Shown piece after piece: positions 17,326-26,773 of a stretch of 61,987 bases of DNA (position 1 is the first letter of the stretch; every line of letters starts with the position of its first letter). The notes below the pieces were generated by a model. It saw only the letters and a list, made by a program, of their open reading frames with translations, had not been told where the DNA came from and ran no database searches. The DNA is taken from contig CAUJHV010000059.1 of NCBI GenBank assembly GCA_963205115.1, positions 1 to 61,987 on the forward strand, read 5' to 3'. The translations under genes and the position numbers were made by a program. This DNA is from Pseudomonadota bacterium. Its GTDB lineage: Bacteria; Pseudomonadota; Gammaproteobacteria; Burkholderiales; Burkholderiaceae_C.

Positions 17326-18570
17326 CTACTCCTTCAGCAACTTGTGCACCGCCAGCACCTTGTTGGCGGCGGCGGCGGGTGTCATGCCGGGGTCGCGCCA
17401 GAAACTCTGGACGACACCGATCAGGGCGTTGGCGCGGTTGGGCCACTCGGGGTGCACGGACAGCACGTGCGGTCGCTCCTTCCAGATCTCGGCCGAGCGC
17501 CGCGCGCAGCGCGACTGGCCCTGGGTCGAGGCGTCTTTCCATACCGAGATGCCGCCCTTGCGGAGGATGAATTCGTCCATCACGCGGCTGTCGCTGAGCA
17601 CCTCCAGCGCCATCGCCTGCCCCACCTGCTCGGCCGGCGCCTTGACCGCCGGAAAGGCCAGCGAATGCACGATGCCGTGCGCAAAGCGGTTGCCCGGCGG
17701 CAGGTCGCACACGGCCTGCGGGTGGTTGCCCACCAGCGCCGACGCAAAATTGATGGGGAAGCTCACCGCGGCCTGGCCCTGCAGCACCGCGTTGACCACG
17801 TCCTCCCACGGCAGGTTGCGCGAGTTCCTGTTGCTGTAGGCCTGCATCTTGCGCATCATGTCGAAGGCCCAGGTCTGGCGCTCCACCCAACGCGAGAGAT
17901 CACCCTCGCCGGCGATGAAGGCGGCATATTCCTCGGCCGTGAGACGGCTGTTGAAGATGGCCAGGAAGACGAAGCCGATCTGCCAGTACTCGTCGGACAC
18001 GCTGACAGGTGTCACGCCCGCGGCCTGGATCCTGGGCATCTGCTCCAGGAACTCGTCCCAGTCCCGGGGGAAGCGCAGGTTCAGCCGCTTGAAGACCTCG
18101 GCGTTGTAGACCGCGTAGCTGTGCAGGTAGATGCCCAAGGGCATCACCGGCAGGCCGCCCTTCCAGCGCAAGGCATCCAGCACTTCGGGCTGCATCCACT
18201 CGGCGAAGGACCGTCCGGGCCCGCCCAGCGGCAAACTTTTCATCGCCCCCTGGTCGACCAGGCGGCGGATTTCCTTGCCCGGCAGCCAGTACATCGCCGT
18301 GGGCGGGTTGCCTGCCGCGGCGCGCGCCGCGTACTTCTGGAACAGGCCGAACACGCTGGACTGGGTGCGGTCTTCCGACCAGTCGACACCGCGCTTGATC
18401 ATGGCCTCGCGCAGCACCTCGAGCCCGGGTTGCTCACTCTGGCCCAGCCAGCTGTGCATCAACTCGAAGCGGGGCCGTGGTTCCTGGGCGCGCGCGGTCA
18501 CAGGCGCGGTGCAAAGCTGCAGGCCCAACAGAATTGTTAGAAGTGAAAGCTGCGAAAGTGATCGCTGCAT
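17326..18570 (-). CDS. Extracellular solute-binding protein family 1, without permease
   Basis: This is a periplasmic binding protein of 414 residues, of the sugar-type cluster. A signal peptide occupies about residues 1-28 (ending VTARAQ), and the mature part shows RPRFELMHSWLGQSEQPGLE and WDEFLEQMPRIQAAGVTPVS, typical of carbohydrate ABC binding proteins. I prefer the ATG at 18570 to a GTG three codons upstream. No sugar permease or ATPase gene is adjacent; instead the hybrid kinase gene follows after 6 bp. It therefore likely serves as a sensor subunit presenting a ligand to the kinase, an inference from context. The HAAT cassette upstream on this strand already has its own receptor. Confidence 0.88.
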   Translation of the reverse strand: MQRSLSQLSLLTILLGLQLCTAPVTARAQEPRPRFELMHSWLGQSEQPGLEVLREAMIKRGVDWSEDRTQSSVFGLFQKYAARAAAGNPPTAMYWLPGKEIRRLVDQGAMKSLPLGGPGRSFAEWMQPEVLDALRWKGGLPVMPLGIYLHSYAVYNAEVFKRLNLRFPRDWDEFLEQMPRIQAAGVTPVSVSDEYWQIGFVFLAIFNSRLTAEEYAAFIAGEGDLSRWVERQTWAFDMMRKMQAYSNRNSRNLPWEDVVNAVLQGQAAVSFPINFASALVGNHPQAVCDLPPGNRFAHGIVHSLAFPAVKAPAEQVGQAMALEVLSDSRVMDEFILRKGGISVWKDASTQGQSRCARRSAEIWKERPHVLSVHPEWPNRANALIGVVQSFWRDPGMTPAAAANKVLAVHKLLKE

Positions 18571-18675
18571 CGGACCCACCCCCCGGGTTGCCGTGCGGCC
18601 GCATCTGCGCCACTGGTGTGGTCAGTTTAGGGATTTTCTGCCCGGGTGTCTCTGGACTACCAACCAAAGGATGCG

Positions 18676-19404
18676 CTACAGCCCCAGATAGGCGTTCTGC
18701 ACGGCCGGGTCGTCGATCAGCTGCCGCGCCGTTCCCTCGTGCACGACGCGGCCGGTCTCCAGCACGTAGCCGCGGTCGGCATTCGACAGCGCCAGTTGCA
18801 CGTCCTGCTCGACCAGCAGGATCGTCACGCCGTCGCGCCGGATCGCGGCCAGCACGTCCATCAGCTGTTCCACCACAACGGGAGCCAGCCCGAGGCTCAT
18901 CTCGTCAACCATCAGCAGCACCGGCGCAGCCATCAGCGCGCGGGCCATCGCGCACATCTGCTGCTCACCGCCCGACATACTGCCGGCCAGTTGGTGGCGC
19001 CGCTGCGCCAAGGTGGGGAACAGCGCGTACATCCGGTCCAGGTCCGTGGCCACCGCTGCCGCGTCCGCGCGCCGGTGCGCGCCCATCAGCAGGTTGTCCC
19101 GCACGCTCATGCGGTCGAAGAGCTGGCGCCCCTCCGGCACCTGCACCAGGCCCCGGCCAAAGACCTGATCCGGAGTCATCCCGACCAGTTCGTGTCCGTT
19201 CAGCCTGACGCTGCCGGTGCAGGGCAGCACACACGACAAGGCGCGCAGCAGCGTGGTCTTGCCCGCGCCGTTGCTGCCCACCAGCGCGACCATCTCTGCC
19301 GGGTATATCTGCAGCGACACCTCGTGCAGCGCCTGCATCTGGCCATAGCCGGCGTTCAGGCCGTGCACGGCCAGCAGCGGCTGGCGATCGGGCGGGCCGG
19401 TCAT
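18676..19404 (-). CDS. livF: HAAT ABC transporter ATP-binding protein, LivF type
   Basis: This is one of two ATPases of a branched-chain-amino-acid-type (HAAT) importer, 242 residues. Walker A is GSNGAGKT (43-50), the signature is MSGGEQQM (near 145), Walker B is VLLMVDE (near 165), and LVQVPEGRQLFDRMSV marks the LivF group. The start at 19404 overlaps the LivG stop by 4 bp. The gene closes the livKHMGF cassette on the minus strand. HAAT systems carry many substrates besides branched-chain amino acids, so the substrate is open. Confidence 0.93.
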   Translation of the reverse strand: MTGPPDRQPLLAVHGLNAGYGQMQALHEVSLQIYPAEMVALVGSNGAGKTTLLRALSCVLPCTGSVRLNGHELVGMTPDQVFGRGLVQVPEGRQLFDRMSVRDNLLMGAHRRADAAAVATDLDRMYALFPTLAQRRHQLAGSMSGGEQQMCAMARALMAAPVLLMVDEMSLGLAPVVVEQLMDVLAAIRRDGVTILLVEQDVQLALSNADRGYVLETGRVVHEGTARQLIDDPAVQNAYLGL

Positions 19405-20135
19405 GCGCGCCTCTTGCCCAGGTAGGCTTCGATCACCAACGGATTCGACAGCACCTCGCCGGGCAGGCCTTCGGCGATCTTCTCGCCGTGATGCAGCACC
19501 AGCAGCCGGTCCGACAGGCTCTTGATCGCCTTGATGACGTGTTCGATGACCAGCAGGCCGATGCCCTGGTCGCGCACCTTGCGCAGCAACGCGATGGCCT
19601 CGTCGATCTCCACGAGGTTCAGGCCGGCCATGACCTCGTCGCACAGCAGCAGCCGGGGCTTCATGGCGAGTGCCTTGGCCAGTTCCAGGCGCTTGCGGCC
19701 CGGGCCGCCCAGCTCGTCGGCACGCTGGTCGGCGAAGCGGGCCATGCCGACGAAGTCCAGGCACTCGCGGGCCTGCTCGCGGGCCTGCGCCAGGCCGCCG
19801 TGTGCGTGGCTGGGCCCGAACAAGGCGCCGACGGCCACGTTGTCGAGCACCGACATGCCGGGAAACGGTCGCATGATCTGGAACGTTCGCCCGATGCCCA
19901 GGCGCGCGCGCCGGAAGGCCGGCAGGCCGTCGATGCGCTGGCCCTGGAACAGCACCTGGCCGGAGGTCGCCGTCAGCGTGCCGCTGATGACGCCCACCAG
20001 CGTCGTCTTGCCCGCACCGTTGGGGCCGATGAGGCCCAGGATCTCGCCCGGCGCGAGCGTGAGGCTCACATCGTTGACGGCCACCAGCCCGGCAAAGCGC
20101 TGGGTCGCATGGCGCACCTCGAGCAAGTGGCTCAT
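19401..20135 (-). CDS. livG: HAAT ABC transporter ATP-binding protein, LivG type
   Basis: This is the second ATPase of the cassette, 244 residues. Walker A is GPNGAGKT (37-44), FQIMRPFPGMSVLDNV is a LivG-type stretch, and Walker B is RLLLCDE followed by MAGLN. The signature loop reads LGGPGRKRLE instead of the usual LSGGQ-like form, which I take as a subgroup feature since the rest is well conserved. It overlaps the LivM gene by 4 bp upstream and the LivF gene downstream. The start at 20135 gives normal length. Confidence 0.93.
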   Translation of the reverse strand: MSHLLEVRHATQRFAGLVAVNDVSLTLAPGEILGLIGPNGAGKTTLVGVISGTLTATSGQVLFQGQRIDGLPAFRRARLGIGRTFQIMRPFPGMSVLDNVAVGALFGPSHAHGGLAQAREQARECLDFVGMARFADQRADELGGPGRKRLELAKALAMKPRLLLCDEVMAGLNLVEIDEAIALLRKVRDQGIGLLVIEHVIKAIKSLSDRLLVLHHGEKIAEGLPGEVLSNPLVIEAYLGKRRA

Positions 20136-21082
20136 AGCCGATGCGCCCGCAGGTTGTCGATGAAGTAACGCCAGCCGCTGCGGCGCACGTGGCGCAGCCA
20201 GTCGGCCAGGCCGCGCGGCATCAGCACCACCGCGGCCACCACGACCGCGCCGAAGAACAACCCGGCGAAGCTGGTGATCGTGCTCGACAGGACCTCGGAC
20301 ACCGCCGAGAGGCTGAACGCACCCACCACCGGCCCCAGCACCGTGCCCGGCCCGCCGAATACCGCCATGATGATCATCTTGACGTTCAAGCTGATGTCGA
20401 AGGCGCTGTCCGGATCCAGGAAGGTGATCCAGTAGGCGTGGATGCCGCCCGCCAGTGCACTGAAGACGCCAGACAGCGCAAAGGCCAGCACCTTGTACAG
20501 CGTGGTGTTGACGCCCATCACGGCTGCGGCTTCTTCGTTTTCGCGGATGGCGATCAGGCCGAAGCCGAAGCGGCTTCGCGACAGCCACAGGATGCTCGCG
20601 GTGGTGATCACCAGCAGCCCGAGCGACAACTCGTAGAACAGCCGGTCGTTGTTCAGCGGCGGCAGCACCAAGCCGATGTTGCGCCCGGCGATCTCCAGGT
20701 TGGAGACGATGGCCGTCATGACCTGCGACAGGGCCAGCGTGGCGATCGCAAAATAGTGGCCACGCAGACGCAGCACCGGCAGGCCCAGCACCACCGCGAA
20801 TACCACCGCCAGCACCACGCCGAAGACCAGGCCCACGCCAAAGGGCAGGTTCCACTGCACCATGGCGATGGCCACGCCGTAGCTGCCCAGCCCGTAGAAG
20901 ACGGAGTTGCCGAACGAGGCGTAGCCGGCATAGCCGCCGATGATGTTCCAGCCCTGCGCCAGCACGGCCAGCAGCAAGGTGTTGATGCCGAACTGGATCA
21001 GCACGTCCGAGCCATACCAGGGCACGCCGGCCAGAACCAGCACCAGCACGGCGATGGCAGCGATGCGCCAGGCGGCCTTCAT
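20132..21082 (-). CDS. livM: HAAT ABC transporter permease, LivM type
   Basis: This is an inner-membrane permease of 316 residues with about nine or ten hydrophobic segments. Family stretches such as GWNIIGGYAGYASFGNSVFYGLG (near residue 45), given here only in part, and IRENEEAAAVMGVNTTLYKV (EAA-like loop, near 180) identify the LivM group. It heterodimerises with LivH to form the channel. It overlaps both neighbours by 4 bp. The tail carries a basic stretch facing the cytoplasm. Confidence 0.92.
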   Translation of the reverse strand: MKAAWRIAAIAVLVLVLAGVPWYGSDVLIQFGINTLLLAVLAQGWNIIGGYAGYASFGNSVFYGLGSYGVAIAMVQWNLPFGVGLVFGVVLAVVFAVVLGLPVLRLRGHYFAIATLALSQVMTAIVSNLEIAGRNIGLVLPPLNNDRLFYELSLGLLVITTASILWLSRSRFGFGLIAIRENEEAAAVMGVNTTLYKVLAFALSGVFSALAGGIHAYWITFLDPDSAFDISLNVKMIIMAVFGGPGTVLGPVVGAFSLSAVSEVLSSTITSFAGLFFGAVVVAAVVLMPRGLADWLRHVRRSGWRYFIDNLRAHRL

Positions 21083-21942
21083 GCGGTGCGCCCCAGCAGG
21101 CCCCCGGGGCGCACCACCAGCACGGCCACCAGGATGCCGAAACTGGCGACATCACGGTAGGTCGGGCCGACGTACAGCGCCGTCAGGGATTCGACGATGC
21201 CCAGGACCAGGCCGCCGACGATCACCCCCAGCGGGTTGTCCAGGCCGCCGATGATGGCGATGGCAAACGACTTGGCCGTCAGCGAGGCGCCGATGTACGG
21301 GTTGATCTGCGACACCGTGCCGTACAGGCCGCCGGCCGCACCCGCCAGCGCGAGGCCCAGCCCGAAGGTCACGGCATACAGGTGGCGCGGCTCGACACCG
21401 TACAGGCGCGCGGCCACCAGGTTCTGCGCGGTCGCGCGTATGGCCCGTCCCAGGCGCGAATGCAGCAGGAACAGCCACATGCCCACGGTCAGGCCGATGG
21501 CCACGCCAAAGGCCCCCAGGCGCACCAGCGGCAGCACCACCGGCCCCCACGCGAGGTTCTCGCCCGCATAAGACGGATTGATCGTGCGGAAGTCCGCCGA
21601 AAACGCCATCTGGGCCAGGGCCGTCAGGACGACCTCCAGACCGAAGGTGATCAGCAGGGTGTTGAACATGGGTGCCCGCACCACCAGGTTCAGCAGCCCG
21701 CGCTGCAGCGCATAACCCAGCACGAACATCACGGCCGCCGTCAGCGGCAATCCGACGAACGGGTCCACGTGCGCGTCGCTGTAGAGGTACCACGACACGT
21801 AGGCGCCCAGCATGATGAAGGCGCCGTGCGCGAGGTTCACGATGTTCAGGACACCCCACACCAGCGCCAGGCCCAGCGCCATGACGGCATACAGGCCGCC
21901 CAGCAGCACGCCATTGAGCAAGACCTGTGCGAGCAGATCCAC
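21079..21942 (-). CDS. livH: HAAT ABC transporter permease, LivH type
   Basis: This is an inner-membrane permease of 287 residues. It starts with a GTG codon (MDLLAQVLLNGVLLGGLYAV) because no in-frame ATG fits the conserved N-terminus. The LivH hallmark LALVWGVLNIVNLAHGAFIM lies near residue 25, and the EAA-like loop RAIRATAQNLVAARLYGV near 185. Length is normal. It follows the receptor gene by 24 bp and overlaps LivM by 4 bp. Confidence 0.92.
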   Translation of the reverse strand: MDLLAQVLLNGVLLGGLYAVMALGLALVWGVLNIVNLAHGAFIMLGAYVSWYLYSDAHVDPFVGLPLTAAVMFVLGYALQRGLLNLVVRAPMFNTLLITFGLEVVLTALAQMAFSADFRTINPSYAGENLAWGPVVLPLVRLGAFGVAIGLTVGMWLFLLHSRLGRAIRATAQNLVAARLYGVEPRHLYAVTFGLGLALAGAAGGLYGTVSQINPYIGASLTAKSFAIAIIGGLDNPLGVIVGGLVLGIVESLTALYVGPTYRDVASFGILVAVLVVRPGGLLGRTA

Positions 21943-21966
21943 GGCATGCTCCAGGCGGCCGGGGCC

Positions 21967-23178
21967 TCAGCGCGCGTTCCACGCGGGCATCGGGTACTTG
22001 GGCGGCGTCACGAGCCCCTTGCCGGCATAGATCTCGACGAGCTTGTCCCCCTGCACCTGGATCACCACCTGCGGCAGATCGATCTGCCCGTGCGCGCTGA
22101 AGGCGATCGGGCCATAGAGGCTGTCGAAGTGGATCTTGGCCAGCGCGTCGCGCACCTTCTGCGGCTCGATGCTGTTGGCGTTTTCCATCGCCTGCACCAG
22201 TGCTTCGACATCGGCCACGCCGGAGGCCGCGTGGTAATCCGGGTCATAGCCGAAGCGGGCCTTGTAGGCCGCCGCAAACTGCTGGGCATCGCCAAACCAG
22301 CGGTCCTTCAGCGCCGGTGAAGGCAGCCAGGCCGTCATGCCAAACGCATAGTCGGCGTCCTTGCCCAGGGCCTTGCGGAAGTCCTCGCTGGGCACGCCCA
22401 CGGTGAACGCGTACAGGCGCGGCGCCACCGCCAGACTGCGGGCCTGGCGCACGAAGTTCAGGATCTCGGTCTCGTGGCCCGCCATCAGCACCACGTCGGC
22501 GTTCTTGCTCTTGATCTGCGACAGCAGCGTATTGAAGTCCGTGGCGTTCGTGCTGTAGCGCTCGTCGACGACCACATCCAGCCCGGCCTGCTTCAGCTTG
22601 GGCCGCGTGCCTTCAACCACCGAGACATCGAATGCATCGTCGGCATACAGCAGCGCGACAGTCTTCGGCACGGGCTTGAGCAGCTTCAGCATGTCGATCG
22701 TGCTGCCGAAGTAGTTGCTCGCCGGCGCCAGCGTGCCGAAGATGTACTTGAAGCCGCGCGCAAAGATCTGGTCGGAGGCGCCGCCGCCCTGCACCATCGG
22801 GATCTTGTATTTCTCGGACACCGCCGAATCGGCCAACGCGAAGTTGCTGGCAAACGGGCCGAGCAGCAGGTTCACCTTGTCCTGCGACACCAGCTGCGTG
22901 TACTGGCGCACGCTGAGGTTGACGTCGGACTGGTTGTCGTAGAGCTTCAGGGCCAGCTGGTGCGATTGGCCCGCAATCGTGACGCCGCCCGCGGCATTGA
23001 TCTTGTCGATCGCAAACTGGTAGGCGTCACGGTAGTAGCGGCCCGTATTGGCCACCGGGCCGGTCAACTGGACCGACGCCCCCAGGACGATGTCCTGGGC
23101 GGCGGCGGGGCCTGGCGCGGCGACCGCCAACAGCACGGGAAGCCAGACGGGCAAGACACGCAAACGACCGAACAACAT
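21967..23178 (-). CDS. HAAT ABC transporter substrate-binding protein
   Basis: This is a periplasmic receptor of 403 residues, of the Leu/Ile/Val-binding (peripla_BP_6) type. A signal peptide ends at AAAQ near residue 28; the mature part begins DIVLGASVQLTGPVANTG, and KINAAGGVTIAG and LLGPFASNFALADS follow. The start at 23178 has a strong AAGGAGA ribosome-binding site 6 bp before it. It heads the livKHMGF cassette. The ligand may be an amide, amino acid or aromatic acid; the sequence alone does not tell. Confidence 0.92.
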   Translation of the reverse strand: MLFGRLRVLPVWLPVLLAVAAPGPAAAQDIVLGASVQLTGPVANTGRYYRDAYQFAIDKINAAGGVTIAGQSHQLALKLYDNQSDVNLSVRQYTQLVSQDKVNLLLGPFASNFALADSAVSEKYKIPMVQGGGASDQIFARGFKYIFGTLAPASNYFGSTIDMLKLLKPVPKTVALLYADDAFDVSVVEGTRPKLKQAGLDVVVDERYSTNATDFNTLLSQIKSKNADVVLMAGHETEILNFVRQARSLAVAPRLYAFTVGVPSEDFRKALGKDADYAFGMTAWLPSPALKDRWFGDAQQFAAAYKARFGYDPDYHAASGVADVEALVQAMENANSIEPQKVRDALAKIHFDSLYGPIAFSAHGQIDLPQVVIQVQGDKLVEIYAGKGLVTPPKYPMPAWNAR

Positions 23179-23308
23179 GGCAGATCTCCTTGAGTGATGG
23201 GTGCAGGTTCGGAAATCGCGGGACGCCTGGGCCTGTGCAGCAGCAGGCGGGCCGCGGGTGAGAGAAGCCAGGCCCGGGTTCGGGCTTGCGGGCGCAGATC
23301 GGGCCGCT

Positions 23309-25075
23309 TCATGGGGACGACACCCCCGTCGCGAGCCGGTCGATCGCCGCGCCGTTGCGGATGGACCAGGCGTGGTCATGCAGCGGCCGCAGGCTCGCGC
23401 GGTGGCCCACGCTGATGACCGTGGTGGCGGCGCAGAAGTCGAACAGGGCCTGGTACATCTCGCGCTCGCTGTCCTCGTCCAGCGCCGAGCTCGACTCGTC
23501 CAGAAAGACCCAGTCCGGCTGCTGCAGCAGCACGCGTGCGAAGTGCACGCGTTGCTGTTCACCCGGTGACAGCACCGAAGCCCAGCGCATGGACTTGTCC
23601 AGCCGATCGGCATAACGCCCCAGCCCCGCATGCATCAGCGCCAAGGCCACGGCCTTCGGGTCGAATTCGTCGACCGCGCGCGGATAGGCCAGCGCCTCGC
23701 GCAGGCTGCCTTCGGGCAGGTAAGGCCGCTGCGGCACGAACATCAGCTTCGCCTGCGCGGGCAGCACGATGCGCCCGCTGCCGCCGCGCGCGATGCCCGC
23801 CACGGCGCGCAGCATCGAGCTCTTGCCCGCGCCGGAGGGTCCCGTGATCAGCGTCCGCTGGCCGGTATCGAAGCGCGCCTGGGGCACGCGGACGATCTCA
23901 TGGCCATCGGCCGCGAGCAGCACGAGCGATTCGAGCCGCAGTTCCCGGCGGTCTACCGCGCTGCGCTCGATCTGCGGCGTGCGGCCATCGGCGGCGGTCT
24001 GGCGGTCGTCGCGGCAGGCGGCGGCAAACAGCGTCAAGCGGTTCACCGTGGCTCGCCAATCCGCCAGCCGCGGATAGGCGTCGATGATCCAGCTCAAGGC
24101 GCCTTGCACCTGGCCGAAGGCCTGCGCCGTCTGCATCAGGCCGCCAAGCTGGATCGCGTGGCTGAAGTAGCGCGGCGCGGCCGCGAGGATGGGGAAGACA
24201 TTGGCCAGCTGCCCATAACCGGCAGAGAACCAGGTCAGCCGCTTGGTCGTGAGGATCAGCGCGTCCCAGTTCGCGCGCACGGCATCGAAGCGATGGAACA
24301 GCCGCTGGCCTTCGCGCGGTTCGCCGCGGGCCAGTGCGATGGCCTCGGCGTTGTCGCGGACCTGCACCAGCGCGTAGCGGAAATCGGCTTCGCGCTTCTG
24401 TTGCTCGCCGCTGAGGCCCACCAGCGGCCGGCCCAGCCGGTGCGCCGCCCAGGTGCCCAGCACCGAGTAGACCAGCGCCACCCAGAGCATGTAGCCGGGA
24501 ACGCTGACGCCCGACAGCAGCGGCAGCACGAGACTGCCCGACAGGCCCCACAGAATGCCGGCGAACGACACCAGCGTGACGGTGGAATTCAGCAGCCCGA
24601 GCGAGAGGTCCAGCGTCGAGGACACAAACCCGCGCGCATCCTCGGCGATGCGTTGATCGGGGTTGTCGATGCGCGCCGATCCAGCCGCACCGACGCGGTA
24701 GGCCGTTCCCGGCTGCAGCCAGCCCTGATCCAGCCGTTCGGTCAGCCAGGTGCGCCAGCGCATGTACAGCACCTGCTGCAGGTATTGGCGGTACACCGCC
24801 ACCACGATGAAGGCGGCCGCCAGCACGCCGAACAGGCCCAGCTGACGCCAGAAGCCCGCCAGATCGTGGTTCTGCAGCGTGTCGTAGAAGCTGTTGTTCC
24901 ACATGTTGAAGCGCACGTTCAGCCACACGGCCGACAGGGTGAGTGCGACCACCGCGCCCAGCAGCACCCAGGCCATGCGCTCGCCCGGCGCGCGCCAGAA
25001 AGGCGCGGCGATGGCCCAGCCGTCGAGCACGGCGCGCCAGAACAGGCGCATCGACGAGCGTGTGCGGGCGGCCAT
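23309..25075 (-). CDS. ABC transporter permease/ATPase of the SbmA/BacA-YddA type
   Basis: This is a fused membrane-ATPase protein of 588 residues. The N-terminal half has about six membrane helices and the family stretches NVRFNMWNNSFYDTLQNHD and VYRQYLQQVLYMRWRTWLT, characteristic of SbmA/BacA-like proteins. The ATPase half has Walker A GPSGAGKS, signature LSPGEQQR and Walker B WVFLDESSSALD. I chose the ATG at 25075, with AGGAG ten bases before it. Relatives move peptides, bleomycin or cobalamin. It lies between the HAAT cassette and a lipoprotein gene on the same strand, with 130 bp and 84 bp gaps. Its natural substrate is unknown. Confidence 0.9.
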   Translation of the reverse strand: MAARTRSSMRLFWRAVLDGWAIAAPFWRAPGERMAWVLLGAVVALTLSAVWLNVRFNMWNNSFYDTLQNHDLAGFWRQLGLFGVLAAAFIVVAVYRQYLQQVLYMRWRTWLTERLDQGWLQPGTAYRVGAAGSARIDNPDQRIAEDARGFVSSTLDLSLGLLNSTVTLVSFAGILWGLSGSLVLPLLSGVSVPGYMLWVALVYSVLGTWAAHRLGRPLVGLSGEQQKREADFRYALVQVRDNAEAIALARGEPREGQRLFHRFDAVRANWDALILTTKRLTWFSAGYGQLANVFPILAAAPRYFSHAIQLGGLMQTAQAFGQVQGALSWIIDAYPRLADWRATVNRLTLFAAACRDDRQTAADGRTPQIERSAVDRRELRLESLVLLAADGHEIVRVPQARFDTGQRTLITGPSGAGKSSMLRAVAGIARGGSGRIVLPAQAKLMFVPQRPYLPEGSLREALAYPRAVDEFDPKAVALALMHAGLGRYADRLDKSMRWASVLSPGEQQRVHFARVLLQQPDWVFLDESSSALDEDSEREMYQALFDFCAATTVISVGHRASLRPLHDHAWSIRNGAAIDRLATGVSSP

Positions 25076-25159
25076 GTCGGGCCGGCTCCTAGGCGACGCC
25101 TGGTGGGGTCTGGGCCGCAAGAACGCCGTCCATGGCGGGGCAGCTCCGGGTTCTGCCGC

Positions 25160-25657
25160 TCAGAAGCGTGCATGCACGGTACCCAGCCCCTTCACCTGGC
25201 ACTCGCCCTCGCCGCCACCGGCCATCCCGCGCGAAGGCGAGATCATGTGCAGACGGCAGCGCATGTGACGGCCATCCTGTGTTTGCAGGTTAGCCACCAC
25301 CTTGCCGGTGTAGCGGGTGATGAACTGGACGCCGTCGTACGGACTCCATGCGCCGAACCCCCAGTAGGGCCAGTCGTACCAGCCCACGGTCCAGCCGCTC
25401 CACAGCGGCGCGATGAAGCTGGCCTGCGTGTGCTGCGTGATCTGGAAGAAGCGGCCCTTGTAGGTCGCATCGGGCAGGGTGGCGACCATGGTGCCGCTGA
25501 TGCCGCCGTCGTCGCTCTGCCAGGAAAACAGCACGGGCACGTCGCTCTGGCCCTTGCGTTCCAGCTCTCCACCGCCCGTTCCCATGGTGGCGCAGGCGGC
25601 CAGCGACAGCAGCGCGGCGGCCGCCGTCGCTGTCTTCAATCGATGCATCGCGTTCAA
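25160..25657 (-). CDS. Putative lipoprotein, hypothetical
   Basis: This is a 165-residue exported protein with a lipobox (LSLAAC, Cys near residue 22) after a short signal. The start is a TTG at 25657, supported by GGAGGA six bases upstream; the ATG three codons inside has poor spacing. The mature domain is aromatic-rich (WTVGWYDWPYWGFGAW near residue 90) and has a FITRYTGKVVANLQ stretch. I do not recognise the function; similar small lipoproteins are common in beta-proteobacteria. Confidence 0.8.
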   Translation of the reverse strand: MNAMHRLKTATAAAALLSLAACATMGTGGGELERKGQSDVPVLFSWQSDDGGISGTMVATLPDATYKGRFFQITQHTQASFIAPLWSGWTVGWYDWPYWGFGAWSPYDGVQFITRYTGKVVANLQTQDGRHMRCRLHMISPSRGMAGGGEGECQVKGLGTVHARF

Positions 25658-25986
25658 GATGATTCCTCCGCGTGGGACCCGGAATCCATCCTGCCGAGCA
25701 GCGCCTTCGTGGGTGACGGTTCACCGGCGGCAGAACGGTCGCTGATGCCAAGGACTCTAGGGACGGCCGCGCCGCACATACAGTGGCAGGCGTCACCTCG
25801 AAGTCATCACCCTGCGTGCGGCGGCGGTGCCCTTCATCACCGGCGACATGGGCTGTGCGGCCTGGCACCGGTGACCTCGTCGTGACACCCGGCACTGGAC
25901 ATCGGCCCCGGTTGCGCGGCAGGTGCACACTTCCTACGATCGTCCGCAACCGCAACCGCACCCGTACCCGCCTGGAACTTCCGCTC
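25658..25986. other. Intergenic region without a recognised gene
   Basis: This 329-bp gap separates the lipoprotein gene from the divergent enoyl-CoA hydratase gene. It should hold two promoters, but no convincing -35/-10 pair is visible. A short repetitive stretch of CGCAACC/CGTACCC-like units (about 25939-25975) lies just before the hydratase start. No conserved reading frame is seen. Confidence 0.5.
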
Positions 25987-26772
25987 ATGAGTACCGACCG
26001 TTTTGTCCAGTTCGATGTCGCCGACGCCATCTGCACCATCACCATCGACCGCCCGCAGCGCCGCAATGCCGTCGACCGTCACGTGGCGCTCCAGCTGCGC
26101 GAGGCCTTCGAGCGCTTCGAGGCCGATGACACGCTGTGCGTGGCGATCCTGACCGGCGCCGGCGGGCACTTCTGCGGCGGCGCGGACCTCACCGCCACCG
26201 GCGACCCCGATCGCCGCAACGAGATCGATCCCAGCGGCGGCGGCAGCGGGCCGATGGGGCCCAGCCGCATGCAGCTGTCCAAACCGCTGATCGCGGCGGT
26301 CAACGGTTATGCCGTCGCCGGCGGCCTGGAACTGGCGCTGCTGGCCGACCTGCGCGTGGCCGACGAAGACGCGGTCTTCGGCGTCTTCTGCCGCCGCTGG
26401 GGCGTGCCGCTCATCGACGGCGGCACGGTGCGCCTGCCCCGCCTCGTGGGCATGGGCCGGGCGCTGGACATGATCCTCACGGGCCGTCCGGTCGATGCGC
26501 AGGAGGCGCTGGCCATGGGGCTGGTGAATCGCGTGTGTGCCAAGGGGCATGCCCTGGCGCAGGCGACCGTGCTCGCGCGCCAGCTCGCCGCATTCCCGCA
26601 GGGCTGCATGCAAGCCGATCGCCAATCGGCCTACGCGCAGTGGGATCTGCCGCTGGCGGAAGCGCTGCGCCAGGAAGGCGCGTGGAGCAGCCCGCTCGTG
26701 GCCGTCGAAGGCGTCGAAGGCGCCGCGCGTTTCGTGGCCGGCGAAGGCCGCCACGGCAACTTTTCGCGCTGA
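25987..26772 (+). CDS. Enoyl-CoA hydratase/isomerase (crotonase) family protein
   Basis: This is a crotonase-fold enzyme of 261 residues acting on an acyl-CoA thioester. The oxyanion-hole elements are visible as AGGHFCGGADLT (near 55-66) and NGYAVAGGLELALLADLRVAD (near 103-123). In the segment that often carries catalytic Glu residues (GVPLIDGGTVRLPRLVG), Asp and Gly occur instead, so true hydratase activity is uncertain; isomerase or hydrolase variants are possible. The start at 25987 fits the family N-terminus. The 3' end is 1 bp from the convergent GntR gene. Confidence 0.88.
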   Translation: MSTDRFVQFDVADAICTITIDRPQRRNAVDRHVALQLREAFERFEADDTLCVAILTGAGGHFCGGADLTATGDPDRRNEIDPSGGGSGPMGPSRMQLSKPLIAAVNGYAVAGGLELALLADLRVADEDAVFGVFCRRWGVPLIDGGTVRLPRLVGMGRALDMILTGRPVDAQEALAMGLVNRVCAKGHALAQATVLARQLAAFPQGCMQADRQSAYAQWDLPLAEALRQEGAWSSPLVAVEGVEGAARFVAGEGRHGNFSR

Positions 26773-26773
26773 C

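Noticed and set aside
14665..18540. A 1291-codon open frame opposite the hybrid kinase and binding protein
   Set aside because: Same reason: the minus strand carries clear kinase and receptor motifs, and the plus-strand frame has low-complexity composition.
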